A program made the translations under genes and the position numbers. From Aureobasidium sp. EXF-3400 (lineage: Eukaryota; Ascomycota; Dothideomycetes; Dothideales; Saccotheciaceae), in assembly GCA_024195585.1 (NCBI GenBank), contig SWBL01000073.1, positions 1-64,000 of the forward strand: 64,000 bases of DNA, read 5' to 3'. Positions 23,022 to 34,606 of the stretch are shown piece by piece. The number at the start of each line of letters is the position of its first letter. The stretch's first letter is position 1. Under the pieces are notes generated by a model. The model was given only the letters and a program-made list of their open reading frames with translations, was not told the origin of the DNA and did not search any database.

Positions 23022-24959
23022 TCAGAAGTTATAATCCTCATATAACACTTCCTGTCGATTCAACCATTGCAGGATAGTACTCCTTTGACTCGTGCCCGTG
23101 CAGATATACCATCTCTCAATCTTTGGCATCAGCGATTCCAGGTCGCTCTTCTCCATACGTCGATACAAAAGCCGTACACCGTAGTCACTGAGCTTCTCTA
23201 TCCCAGCTCTCTGCTCTTCGCTTTCTGGAGAGATACCTGTCACAAACAAAGTAAGACTCGTAGCCAGATCTCGGCTCCCTTGAAGCATGTCGACAGCAAG
23301 ACCCAGATCGACGGCCCGCAACGTCCAGAACAGTTGAAGATGATCAAGCCTGAGCGAGTGTAAACATGGCATCAATGGCGTAATGCCTACACCAGCAGCA
23401 ACAAAGGCGATAGCAGATTTCTCTTCGGTCTGTTCCACCATGAATGATCCTCCGAAGCCTTTGATTCCGATCTCGAGTTCAGAACCATGTGTTTTGGGAT
23501 TCAATCCATGTTTGAAGAGGAAGTCGGTTACTACTCCGACCTTGCGTATCGTGATTTCGAATTCATCGTCAGCAAGTCGCTTGCCTGGGTGAGGTGGCAG
23601 ACCAGGCGGAGAAGAGACAGTGAAAGTGCGAACGAAATCATCATTTAGGCTTCTAGGGTCGTCGTCACGCATGTGGCTATATCCGACATCCAAGTGGTCC
23701 GAGACGTCGATGGTGACATACTGGCCGGCAGTATAGGTAGCTGCATTGGACAGACTGAACTTGAAGCACGAGATTGTGGAAGTAAGCGGTGTTTGAGCAA
23801 GCAGTTTTGCGGTATTGTGGTTTGCATTCTGGGTCTCTGTTCTGTTTGTCGCTTGCTCGGTAGCCAAGTACCTTATGACTGGATTGTATGGTGAGAATTC
23901 ACCAGTGTTGCCACGGAATGGGAGCACTGATGCTACTAGACGAGCTGCTGTAATCGTGACTCGAACCGCCAGGTTTGAGCGAGGCATGACTTCTGCCGCT
24001 TCCTTTGCAAAGAGAATCTCCGTGTGACCAGTCACGAAGAGACAATTGCCAGTATCGAAATCCGGGAAGCAGAAACCAGATTTGGGCAACAAAAACATAT
24101 TGCCCAGATTTTGGTATAACCTATTCCCGGAATACTCGGGATAGACGAATTGTGTACAGCCGCCTTCCTGCGAAAGACAACGTACAAAGCCTGGGAGGCC
24201 GCCTCTATGGTTGGTGTCCATGCTCGACCCGCTACTTGTGCTGAGAAACATGAGATCGACTCTGTTGATGAGCTCAACAGCTCTCTTATCTAAGGGTATG
24301 GAGTCCGAGATGAGTTCAGGATTTGTGGTCGCTGGTGATATCTCACGTCTGTTGAGGTATTTTGGACAGTTTCCTTGATCTGCGTCAGTTCATTGCGATG
24401 AGCATCGATGAGTTGACTTGAACACACCTAAGCTTTCGTCAATACGTGCAACAAGTTGCAGTATACCTTGCTGTCCATGATCATTTGTATCTTTGTCTCC
24501 ATTAGTGCTACCAAGTGTGCCTGCGACCATCCGTCCGGCAAGCTTGACCCTCTTCCTAGTGTCAAGATCGATGGCTAATCCGCTGAGCAACCTGCCTTCT
24601 CCCTCTTCTTTTATGACCTCACCCTTGGCATTTTGCCCGACTAATGTCTCTACCACTGGATCCAACCTGGAAGCCACCGAAGTTCGAATGCCGATCATGC
24701 TGTTTCCAAGGGATTGGGAGAATTCCTTACGGCCACCCCAGACTGTCGTCCATGGTCGTCCTTCAGAGTCTAGAGTGCCGAAGGCCAATAAAGGAGCCCT
24801 CTGGAGCATGCTGGATGCCTGAGGCGAAAGCATGGGTATGGTGGGATTATCCATTTCAGGCACTCGTAGCTTCTTCTGCATCATTTTCTCGCCTTCGTGA
24901 AAGTCCAAAGCTTGGTAGAAGGCCATTCTTGCAGCGCGCGATAGGTGTATTCGATGCAA
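23022..24959 (-). CDS. PPOX-like flavin domain fused to ferredoxin-reductase domain
   Basis: Two exons, 24959-24428 and 24379-23022, intron 48 nt (GTGTGT donor, CGCAG acceptor, phase 1), giving 629 residues. The N-terminal part (to about 300) is a pyridoxamine-phosphate-oxidase-like FMN-binding fold: APLLAFGTLDSEGRPWTTVW, then GNCPKYLNRREI formed across the splice junction, then DTNHRGGLPGFVR. The C-terminal part is a flavodoxin/ferredoxin-NADP-reductase-like module: TYTAGQYVTIDV, RTFTVSSPPG, GIKGFGGSF, FVAAGVGITPLMPCL and the end motif EVLYEDYNF. Proteins with this arrangement occur in fungi and bacteria as putative FAD-binding oxidoreductases with unknown substrate. A Met 11 codons in (MAFYQALDFHEGEKMM) is a plausible alternative start. 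Confidence 0.85.
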
Positions 24960-26724
24960 TAAAGCTGTTGAGATTCACACGCGTCTACGAGCTGAAAGAG
25001 AAGGCAATCGCGGCGGAGCTGCTGCTTACGAGATCAAGAGTTGCTTCCTTGTAAGACCTGACGCGGAAGGAATCTCGACATCCCCGCTTTGCGCCATGTC
25101 GTTAAGCTTCTCCCTCGCACAAAATCTGGCGATATCGGTTGTCAAGAACTAGGACGTGGTCTTGTTCACTGACACTCTTGAAAAGTTGCAGTAAGCGAGA
25201 GTAGACGCGATACTGTTCTATGGATAACATGCACAAATTTGTGTATTGACGTCATCATGTCTCAACCAGGGTGTTCCCCTCAACAGGGATATCTGATGTC
25301 AGTGAGCATGCATCACCTCACTCAAGGTCGAGTTCATAGACTAGCATACTTGAAAGTGAATCTCGCGGCCTAAAAATGCTCTTTGAAGACGCATAGTCAA
25401 GTCTTGACTGTTCCGTCGAGCTGCATGGTTGAGATTTGCAAACACTGCCTTTAATCTTGGAAGTGGAGTCGATAGACGATACGCCAACAAGCTTAGCAAT
25501 CTTCTTCAATACGAAATCTTGTAACTGCCAATTGCCGTAGTTGTTAAGCATCGCGCGAGCCCGCCGAAGTACCTGGCATTGCAATCAGGCCAGTATTATC
25601 CGAAGGTTGTTTCGTTCGCCTGCTGTTCGAATGTCATTGAGATACGGAGTTAAGCTTCGATTTCACCTAGTTCCGTCTATATGTTACGGCAGATCGGGAG
25701 GATAAATCACGCTTGCGCGAGCACTCCGAACTTGCCGACAACAATACCAAGTTGCAGGGGGAAGCGAACACTGCCACCGCTGCCAAAGTTGCGGTCTCGA
25801 GACCGAAATGATGCACGGATATGATGCCTTCCGAGGGGATGTTTGTGGATCTTGACTTCCCACGTGCGGTATTGATCAACAAAAGGATTGAACCTACCAG
25901 ACCGCTTCTACCTTCCGTAGACTCAGGACTCTTCTTCCGGTACGTATACTTGAGTAGGTCTCAGAAATCGAAGTATATCCCATGCACATCTTCAGAACCA
26001 AGGGCTGATGCTGTGAGATGGTTCACCACGCCGAGAAAGGGCACTGCCGAACAACCGTGAAGTCTTGAAACAAGGACAACGCCGCTGACTGCAAGCAGTA
26101 GTTCGCCGCAAAGCCTGCCGCCTTGTACACTACCAAGCAATGCCAGCCGCGCGAATGAGCGAATAGCAGAGGTGCGGGAGGCGTTGGGTGGCTTTCAGGC
26201 TGCATGAAGCGTTGCAACCACATGATGGCACTCTTTGCCAAGATATCAGTCTACAATTTGGCCGCATCCTCCGGCAAGTTCGGAAGACAGACTTTGAAGA
26301 GCAAACATCTTCACACTTTTGCGGAGGGTTCGATACGTGTGGGTCGCTCTCCATATCTCCCATACGTGCTCTCCACTGGAGACTTTAGTGGAGATTCGGG
26401 GCTTCGGCTTCTGGCTAAATTGACAATTGCGGACTCAATTAATTTACCCAACCTCTCTTCGAAGCACTGACGATACGTCGGTGGCCTTAGCATTCAAGTC
26501 GTTTCGCGGAGTGCACTGCTGATCGCAACCATGTCGAGACACATGCCGTCGAGGGTCAATCGTCTTCAGGCAAAATGCAAGAACGTCTCTGATTTCTTCT
26601 GGGACAAGGTTGCTGATCGATTCTGCCCGGAAGGCCCCACTGTTATCATGTATTAAAGGGTTGACATCCCTCTCCACATGGGGGGAACCACAACCCCATA
26701 CCTCCTCCACACACCTCTTTGATC
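24960..26724. other. Large intergenic region before the transporter
   Basis: About 1.7 kb with only unlinked short frames on both strands. The last 80 bases before 26725 are C/A-rich and look like leader. A regulated promoter for the transporter is plausible but no specific site was recognised. Confidence 0.45.
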
Positions 26725-28862
26725 ATGGCACCAGCAGCAGCAGGAGGAGCGCCTGTCTCCGCCGCGAGAGCTCGCCTCTCCGGACCCCCTGGAATCAAGG
26801 GTATCATAGCATCTGGAAAGACCACTGGTATCGCTTTCTTCGCCTCGCTCGGTGGCTTCGTCTATGGCTACAACCAAGGCATGTTCGCTCAGGTCTTGAC
26901 CATGAACTCCTTTATCAGAGCGGTAAGTAGCACAGACTCGCAAGTATAAGTCTTTAAACCAGTTCTAACGGAATGTTAGACAAATGGCTATGCTGAGGGC
27001 ACTGGTACTGCCCAAGGTTTACTAACTTCGATCTTGGAACTCGGTGCTTGGGTGGGCACTCTCATTAACGGCTATCTCGCTGATGCTGTTGGACGACGTT
27101 GGTGCGCACTGATCGCCTGCTGCGTATTCACTATCGGTGTCATCGTCCAGGCCTGCACTGTCAACAAGGATTATGTTCTTGCCGGTCGTTTCGTCACCGG
27201 TCTCGGTGTTGGATCTCTGTCCATGGTGGTTCCATTGTACAATGCTGAGCTCTCTCCTCCTGAGATCAGAGGATCTCTGGTAGCAGTGCAACAGCTTGCC
27301 ATCACTTTCGGCATCATGATCTCATTCTGGATTGGATATGGTGAGCAAATGCTCTATGACAAAGCCTGGAGGCTTATGAATTGACAAATGGCAGGAACAA
27401 ACTTCATTGGCGGCACCGGCGATTCTCAATCAGATGCAGCTTGGCTGATTCCTATCTGCATCCAAATCCTTCCTGCTCTCATCCTCGGAGCAGGCATGAT
27501 GTTGTTCATGCCCGAATCTCCCCGTCACTTGATGAACATAGGTCGCGAGGAACAAGCACTTACAACATTGGCTCGTCTGCGAAATAAGAGCACTGAAGAC
27601 ATGGGCGTTCGTGTCGAGTATCTCGAGATCAAAGCCCTGCGTGACTTCGAGACCGAGACGGCACGCAAGAAGTATCCTCAATACCAGGATGGAAGCCGTA
27701 AGAGCAACTTCCTCATTGGTTTCTACGACTATGCTTCTTTGATCACCAACCCGTCTCTGCGGAGAAGAACAATAACCGCATGTTTGACAATGACCTTCCA
27801 GCAATGGAACGGCATCAACGCCATCAACTACTAGTAAGATTCAGAATGTGAGTAATCGTAAGCATTTGCTAACGTCAGTCCTCCAGTGCTCCTTTCATCT
27901 TCACGAATTTCGGTCTCACAGGCAACACCATCTCTCTGCTGGCAACTGGTGTGGTTGGTGTAATCGAGTTCCTCCTGACTATCCCTGCTGTCTTGTATGT
28001 CGACAAATTCGGCCGCAAGTCGATCTTACTTGCCGGAGCGATCGGCATGGCCACATGTCATTTCATTGTTGCCGGTCTCGTCGGCTCCTATCAACATTCA
28101 TGGAGCAGCCATGTTGCAGCTGGCTGGGTCTGTATCGTCTTTGTGTGGGTAAGTTTATCAAAGGTGCAAAAACCATGACTTGTGTTGGCGTTCTGTCTCA
28201 GCCTGTTCGAGGTGCCACGGTCGTAGTCAACGGAGCACAGTCTCGGGCATCATGTCGTAAAGTTGGGCACACTCGTCCAACAAAGTCGTGATGATTTCAC
28301 TCGCCCAATCTTTTCTCAAATCGAATGCATGCTGATTCGGAGTACTAGATCTTCATAGGAAATTTTGCGTACAGGTAAGACATCCAACGATCTTGTTTGT
28401 TTGGTGTTGGAGCTAACAAAGAACTCCAGTTGGGGTCCTGTATCCTGGATCGTGGTGTCCGAAGTCTTCCCCCTCAGCATGCGCGCCAAGGGCGTTTCTC
28501 TCGGCGGCAGTGCCAACTGGCTCAACAACTTTGCCGTCGGACTCTCAACCTCACCGTTTATCAACACATCTCAATTCGGAGCCTTTATCTTCTTCGGTTG
28601 TATCACCGTCGTTGCTGCTCTCTGGGTCTTCTTCTTTCTTCCTGAGACCAAGGGCCTGACTCTGGAAGAGATGGACGAATTGTTCGGAGATGCTGGTTTC
28701 GCTGAGGCTGATCTGGCACTCAAGGCTAAGATCGAAAGAGACATTGGTCTTACCGCTCTTCTGTATGGGGATGAGGAGCCTACGATGACCGAAAAGGTCG
28801 GTGGACTGGGCAAAGGTGAAGAGAGAGAATTCAAGGAGGATACGAAGAGTATCAGTCTCTAG
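26725..28862 (+). CDS. MFS sugar/quinate-type transporter
   Basis: Six exons: 26725-26922, 26980-27340, 27395-27833, 27887-28148, 28349-28374 and 28430-28862, giving 572 residues. All phases agree. Plasma-membrane proton symporter of the sugar porter family: GYNQGMFAQVLTM in helix 1, GRRW after helix 2, RFVTGLGVGSLSMVVPLYNAE in helix 4, PESPRHLMNIGREEQAL after helix 6, FQQWNGINAINYYAPFIF in helix 7, KFGRKSILL, and PETKGLTLEEMDELF after helix 12. The N- and C-termini are cytosolic. The fifth exon is only 26 nt and encodes IFIGNFAYS; without it the helix 10 segment is lost. Intron 4 is 200 nt, much longer than the others. The sequence resembles quinate and hexose porters, but the substrate is not assigned. 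Confidence 0.9.
28349..28374 (+). other. 26-nt micro-exon of the MFS transporter
   Basis: Flanked by TACTAG acceptor and GTAAGA donor. It restores phase between exon 4 (phase 0) and exon 6 (needs two bases), and supplies eight codons of transmembrane helix 10. Confidence 0.85.
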
Positions 28863-29156
28863 AGCTCAGAAGATGATCCCTTTGTACGTAAGTCGCAATA
28901 GAGTCCTTGATTTCCGCATCATAGATGTTCAGTGCTCAAAGCTTGGATACTGTTTTCCGTGCTCGACAGGGTGGATGGATCTGCGCTTGTAAATCAGTGT
29001 CAACTGCTTTGCCAACAGTCCAGCAACAAGGCACCTCTTATTCTGCACATCACTCTCGAGTCTCTACCAACACCATCGAACCAACACCGCCGAAGCGACT
29101 TGATTCCAAACTCATCAGATCGACACCGGACCAAAACCATACACATCTTGATAATA

Positions 29157-30533
29157 ATGTCACACCCTATTGTTCTACAAGCACTCAACGTCTGTCTTAC
29201 GCAAATTGCAATTGGATGGAGTCATAGCTAAACTTGCTTTCCAGTACTACGACGCGCTCGTCGTTCGCGCTGCCAATGCCAACTCGCCCGAAGAAGCAAA
29301 TGCTCTAATGAGACAAGCCATGACCCAGCGATCGGAAGCTGTCACTGGCATGCCGGAAGTGAGAATCATCGACCCCAGATTTCACCGCAGCATGCAGGCC
29401 ATGCTTGCAACCCTCGACCAGGATTTCGACTCGAGCAGCGAGAGCTCTGATGGTGAAGACGATGAAGAGAAGGAAGACGAGGGAGATGAGGAAGAGGGAG
29501 ACAATGAAGGAAATGAGGAACCTGTGGTGCCCGTTCGCCCACATGTCCGTAGATACCCCGAGTCCGCCTTGGTCGAGATCGGTATTGCTATGAGCCTTGC
29601 GCCATTCGAGTCCGCCGGACCAAAATGGACAAGCCAGCTTGTACTGGTGTTACGCTCGAGGGGCATCGCGCCCGAAGACATGGAGGGCCTGCAGCACTTG
29701 CTGCTCGACTTGTCCTCGCGCTCAGGGTATTGTTGTCCTCGCAGAGCAGTCGAGGAGAACTCAGCAGTACCTTGGAGCATGGAGAGCTGCCATCAACGGC
29801 CCTTTTACAAGAGACGACATGTTCCCCGCATTCACCAAACAGATGGTCGTCTGCCTCAAGGCCGAAGCTACCGAAAGCGTCTCGCAGGACTTCAATCTGA
29901 TTGAGCACGTCGGCCTTGCCAACAAGCTCAACAATGCCCTCTCAACCATGTCAAACAGGCATGGAAACAACTATCAGACCTACCTAATATGGCGCCAACA
30001 GCAAGGAAGGCGTGGCGGTAGCCGTGGCTCTTACGATTCAATCCGCAAGTTCATCATTCATCAAGCTGTCAGCACTCTCTTCGGGCGTGAACCTGCATCG
30101 AGCGTCGCAAACCTCAAGCTGGTCAACTCACTGGTTCGCCGTGCAGAGGTCCTTCATGCCTTGGAGTTGGCCTTCGGCCCCGGTGTCTTCGTCCTTCTGC
30201 TGGGCTTCATGGAAGCTCCGGTATGTGAATCGGCACATCTGTTCTGTTAGTATGCTAACTTCTTGTTATAGTACAGAGAAGGCCTGGAACGAAGGAACAG
30301 AGGCTATCTTGAAGTCTCTTGTCAACAGCTGTCCTATGCTGCGTCGTGTTTGCAGCCTCACAAACAGAAACATCTGGAGCAAGGTGGTGAACAACGAGCA
30401 GCTCGATGGACCGAAGCTGAACGCAGAGCTCTTGAACATTAGCGATCGTGGCAACAAGGACTTGTTGACCCTGCTGTCCCTGGTTGGAGAGGAAGTCACA
30501 GAAGTTGAGGAACTTGATATGGAAGATGTTTGA
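29157..30533 (+). CDS. Unknown protein with acidic patch, lineage-specific family
   Basis: Proposed exons: 29157-29189, 29245-29640, 29726-30220 and 30272 onward. The first intron (56 nt, donor GTCTGT) joins MSHPIVLQALN to YYDALVVRAANANSPEEA. The second (about 85 nt; a donor 6 nt downstream is also in phase) links the acidic stretch (SSSESSDGEDDEEKEDEGDE) to GIVVLAEQSRRTQQYLGAW. The third has textbook signals (GTATGT, GCTAAC branch, TATAG), but the resulting phase 0 leads to a stop at 30442. The more protein-like frame, TEKAWNEGTEAILKSL to a DMEDV end at 30533, is one base off. No domain recognised. A broken relative lies inverted at 31.3-32.0 kb, sharing FNLIEHxGxAxxL and SYDSIRKFI-like segments. 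Confidence 0.6.
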
Positions 30534-30829
30534 AGGTTCCATTGGAGAAACCTAGTCTCGGGCCGCAATTTGACCAGAATCTTCCATGGGAAGACCTGCT
30601 CGAGTTGTCATCACACTTGAGTATAGTGGTAGGTAGCCTTCACTCTCACCAAATTCTCTTGGCACGTTCCGTTTCTCGTACCCTATTGTGTCCATTGTCT
30701 TATTGTTTTCCGCGCGTCACAATTGTATCGCATCCCTCAAAACAAATCGCGCTCCGTTCTACGCCGGCAGACTTTTCACAACCCTCGCCTACACAAGTTC
30801 AGACAAAACTTCTTCAAACGTCCACCAAG

Positions 30830-31054
30830 ATGACTACAGACAAGGTGAAGTCTAAACGCCTGTCGCACGTCTTTGACTAACGCAGAACACACAGAAAACC
30901 CAACTTCAGCTCAGGCTCGAGGCCGTCGACGCCAAGCTCGCCAATCTCGAGGCCGAACTTGAGGCCGAGCAGAACCACAGTAAGCATTCTATGTGTGGTA
31001 TTGGTCTCATCGCTAACAATACTACAAGAGGAAGACCAGATTGAAGCCATCTAA
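30830..31054 (+). CDS. 41-residue coiled-coil micro-protein in three exons
   Basis: Exons 30830-30844, 30895-30979 and 31029-31054. Total 126 nt, giving 41 residues plus stop. The ATG sits in CCACCAAGATGACT, a good context. Both introns (50 and 49 nt) have proper donors (GTGAAG, GTAAGC), branch-like GACTAAC and GCTAAC motifs, and AG acceptors, and both keep phase. The product is MTTDK, then a heptad-like helix (LRLEAVDAKLANLEAELEAE), then KEDQIEAI. Leu and Ala repeat at a/d spacing, so a short coiled coil is expected. No family recognised. It could be a true microprotein or the visible end of a longer alternatively spliced transcript. Splice-site agreement over so short a frame makes chance unlikely. 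Confidence 0.6.
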
Positions 31055-31275
31055 GTGACAATAGCTTCTGAGAATGATTTTTGACTGTATTGTTGTTGTA
31101 TCAGCAATGGTGCTATTCAGTTGAGGAGCTATTGTCATCCCATTGTTCGCAGAAGCCAACGCGGACGACACGGCCAAGCGTCACTGAGCATGCTATGGCA
31201 CTGTCTATCCGAACATGCGACGCGAAAGCTTTCCACCTGCCAACTTGGCTGTGGAAGTTGGCCGGGGAGTCAACT

Positions 31276-32010
31276 TTACCACCGTACTCTTCGCGCCCAC
31301 AATGTCCTCCTGGACTTCTGTGAGCTCATGGATTTTTTTTGGCGATGACGCTTCAGCAAAGAGCGGAGGGCATCTTCATCAGCCTCGTCAAGTTGGAAGG
31401 CGCTCATTGCTCCACGAAGTTGATCTCCGAGCATCATTAGGAGAGCCAAGACAGAGGTCTGGCGATCGGTGTCAACATTTTCCCCCTCTTTACTGGTCCA
31501 TGCGAGTTTGCCAGTCATCTCGCACCAGAGCTTGTGGTGGAAGCCAACGTAAGCGTTGGTGATGCGATGGATGACGGTGTCCATGTTGCGGTAGGTTTTG
31601 AGGAGTTTTTCGATGTCGGCAGTGGTTTTGTTGCGCAGCTTGTTCAAGTTGTCTGTTCGCAGACTTGTCAGAGTTGCTGAAGGATCATGTGTATTAGAGT
31701 GATGTGAGACATACCAATAACAGGGTCGTACAGTGCCCACTTGGTGAACAAAGACTGCGTTCAGCGCGGTTGTGAGGATGAACTTTCTCAGCATTTCATA
31801 CGAGTCGCGAGGGCCACTTGAACGTCCACGCTGGCGATACCAAGCTGCATATTGTCGGTAAGCCTAAATCTCTGTGTTTTGGAGCACTCTAAGTGAACTC
31901 GTCAGTCTACTGGCCACGCCAGCGTGCTCGATCAGATTGAAGACTTCAGCAAAGCCCTGCATAGCCTCTGTCTTCAAGCAGACGACAAGATATTAGCTAA
32001 GTCTGAAAAT
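31276..32010 (-). pseudogene. Broken inverted paralogue of the 29.2 kb gene
   Basis: Read on the minus strand from about 31990, the translation runs VVCLKTEAMQGFAEVFNLIE, HAGVASRL, a TAG, AYRQYAAWYRQRGRSSGPRD, SYEMLRKFILTTALNA, then an apparent one-base frameshift within a TTT run (about 31753-31755), then TKWALYDPVIATLTSL. The intact neighbour reads VVCLKAEATESVSQDFNLIE, HVGLANKL, then YQTYLIWRQQQGRRGGSRG, SYDSIRKFIIHQAVS in the same order. The remaining frame to 31276 is open and charged, but I see no match in the neighbour. The TAG could lie in an intron, but the frameshift is not removed by any intron I can place. Upstream sequence is TpA-rich, suggesting mild RIP. Confidence 0.6.
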
Positions 32011-32628
32011 TGCTTTCTACGACGAGGACATTAACAGGCGCATGCTAGGCATTATAGTAGTACTTAGATCCTCTCCATCTTTCTGTTAGTATTGCTGCGC
32101 CTCTAGCGTGAGAATAAGAAAAGAGGTTGAATAGGAGATCCTAGACCTTCTATAGTTGTATGATGACAGTAGCGAGACGTCAAGATCCTTAGAAGCCAAG
32201 TTGGCCACCAGGAATTCATGACCTAAGATGGTGACAAGAATGACCATTATAGTCTCTACTAAGGCTAACTATAGTAAGCTGGGCTCATGCTCGCGGACTG
32301 AAAACATATCCTCCATAAGGCCTCCCTCGGACTCTCCACCCTCGTCTGTTTTGTCTTCGTCGTTGTGGATTGGTCTGTATAGGTTGTTGGTATATAGATA
32401 TATGAACGAGAACGGATTTTCCGTTGCTCCATCAATGTCGACCTTTCGCAAACAACATTTTCAACATTTTCCGTGTTTGGCAGTCACAACATGTGTTTTT
32501 CAAGCAAGTCGAAAATCAGTTGCGAAATCTACGACCTAACACTACACATCACTCTGCATGATACCTCGATTGCTTTGTATAGAACTTCCTGTGTAATAAG
32601 ACCTTTGTTGTCTTGTTTGCTCCATACT
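32011..32628. other. TpA-rich spacer, possible mutated 5' part of the paralogue
   Basis: Many CTATAG, TTAGTA and TATAGT words, unlike the neighbouring coding DNA. It lies where the 5' end of the inverted paralogue should be. No alignment beyond about 32010 could be made by eye. The right part (from about 32280) is promoter of the next gene. Confidence 0.35.
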
Positions 32629-34220
32629 ATGGCGCGTATCAGAGATAGCAGAAAACGTTCCGGTGAAGTTTTGGAAGGAGCAGTAAACAAAAGAGGCAAG
32701 GATAACCATACCAACACAAGAAGACACATCCAATCAGAAAGGCTGCTGTCAGATGTGGACATACCCGCAGACCAGCTGAGTCCTACCGTGTGTCCTACTG
32801 ATCTTCGTGCTTCTTGCTCCAAGCTGACGTTATATAGTTCTGGTCGACCGTGTCCGCCTTTGTCCAAAGCGGTGCTACCGTCGAGGCTCAGACAATAAGA
32901 TGGAGGCACATCCTCATGAACGTCTACGAGATTGGCGTTACTCAGAAAAAAGAAAATGGCGCCGTCGATGGCCAGATTGCTCAACAAACGCTCAACCTCC
33001 TGCACTCTTCTTGGGTGGCCCCACCATACCGCAGTAAGGACAAGTCAGCAAATCTTTCTGCGTACACAGACAATGGAATGCACGCCTCCAAAGACGACGA
33101 GGACGGCCAGGATGAGCAAGAGCACCATTCTGATCTCGACTCTGACAAAGATCCTCCTATCAAGATACCCCTCGAGGCTATTAGGCTCCACGCACTTGGC
33201 AACTCACCACAGGTGTCCTCGGCCGCAGTCAAAAAATCGACTAGCCAGCGAGCTAAAGATCTGCTCTCTCACAAAAAAACACCAATCTGGCACAACACCT
33301 GGTCCCTTGCGATACAACCCCATAATAGCACTCACTGGGCGGCTCCCTTGACTAGCGTATCAACTCGTACTTTCACTCATGAAAGTGTGAACGACCTCGT
33401 CAAATTTCTTGGAGATCTTTACCGCAACAAAGAAATCATCGCCATCAATAACGGAAGCAATACAGTAGAAGATCTCAAATCTTCGTACGATCAGGCTCAA
33501 GAAGTCGCGCTGAAGTACAAAGCCCTATGGAGTGTAACAGAGTCTGCAGCTCTGTCACAATACAGCGAACTCTTTGCTTACCATGAGCTCGGCATAGCTC
33601 TCCGCCGTTTGGAAGCAGAGCTCGATCAAATTGACCATGTGCCTGTCAATCAACTTGGTGGTTTTGCTCGCAAGTACTTCGAGAGCCGTCGTCAAGGCAG
33701 TCGTCTTCGTGATACGGATATCACACGAGCAAATTTCGTTCCTCAACATCTGCTGGAGGTTCTGGGCTACGGCAAAGAAAGCGGAAGCTCTGACGCCGAG
33801 GTGAAGGAGAAGAAGCGACTGCTCAAGTCCCAGAGAATGACTGCAAAGAACATAAAGGCATTTGTCGATTATTTCGGCGAGGGCTGTCTGCTGCTGATGT
33901 CAAAATCTCCTTGGCCATCCGCACTTCGTCAGGTCTCAGACACGACTGTGAAGCCCTTGCTTGAGAAGCTTGCGGCAGAAGAACCTGAGCTGCGCGAGAT
34001 AGCACAACTGGCGGGATCGATTGTCAAGTATGCCAAAGACAAACGCCAGACCGCTGAGATACCAAAAATTTTGATTCGTGCACAAGAGCTGGAAGTCGAA
34101 CAGAGAAGCAGATTCACGATGAAGGAGCTATTGAGCCCACCAGAATCCAAGGAGCAAGATGAATTGATGTCTGATGAGACAAGCGATGATGAAACCGAAC
34201 TGTGTTGCAATCCGCAATGA
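32629..34220 (+). CDS. Unknown protein, acidic and helical
   Basis: Two exons, 32629-32787 and 32838-34220, intron 50 nt (GTGTGT donor, GCTGACG branch-like motif, TATATAG acceptor, phase 0), giving 513 residues. The intron joins MARIRDSRKRSGEVLEGAVN...DQLSPT to FWSTVSAFVQSGATVEAQTI. Without it the long frame lacks an ATG until 32916. The N-terminus is basic with an NLS-like RKR. There is an acidic stretch (KDDEDGQDEQEHHSDLDSDK) and then a mostly alpha-helical region with Leu/Glu-rich segments from about 250 on. No catalytic motif or known domain is visible. The acidic block and genomic position echo the 29.2 kb gene, but I could not align them. Confidence 0.65.
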
Positions 34221-34606
34221 AGGACACCTAAAGGGGGCAATATCACACGTTCTTATAGTCTACGGCTGTGGAAATCAGCGAAGCATTGTGATTCTGGAGT
34301 CAAAGGAAGCCAAGGGCTCAGGAAAAATAAGACGAGTGATCTCAAGAGCAAGGGGGTGCGGAGTAGAAGCTATGATACTAACCGATACCATGATGGGATG
34401 GCTCGATACGCATCCCTTCTGAGCGCCTGCAGTGAAGCATTGTCAAATACCTCTTTCACATCAGTCAGATTTTTCTTAGTTGTGCTCAGAGGACCGACTG
34501 ACATGGAAATTTCACTTTCATGCCCTTCTATACTTTGATCAGCGCCAATTTGATGTTGAAATTGCATGATCTGTAGTCGAGATCCTTTGTGCTGAAACTG
34601 AAGCTC

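Noticed and set aside
20074..24959. Secondary-metabolite gene cluster around the adenylating enzyme
   Set aside because: The adenylating enzyme, oxidoreductase and transporter are separated by 1-2 kb gaps, and there is no synthase, tailoring set or pathway regulator.
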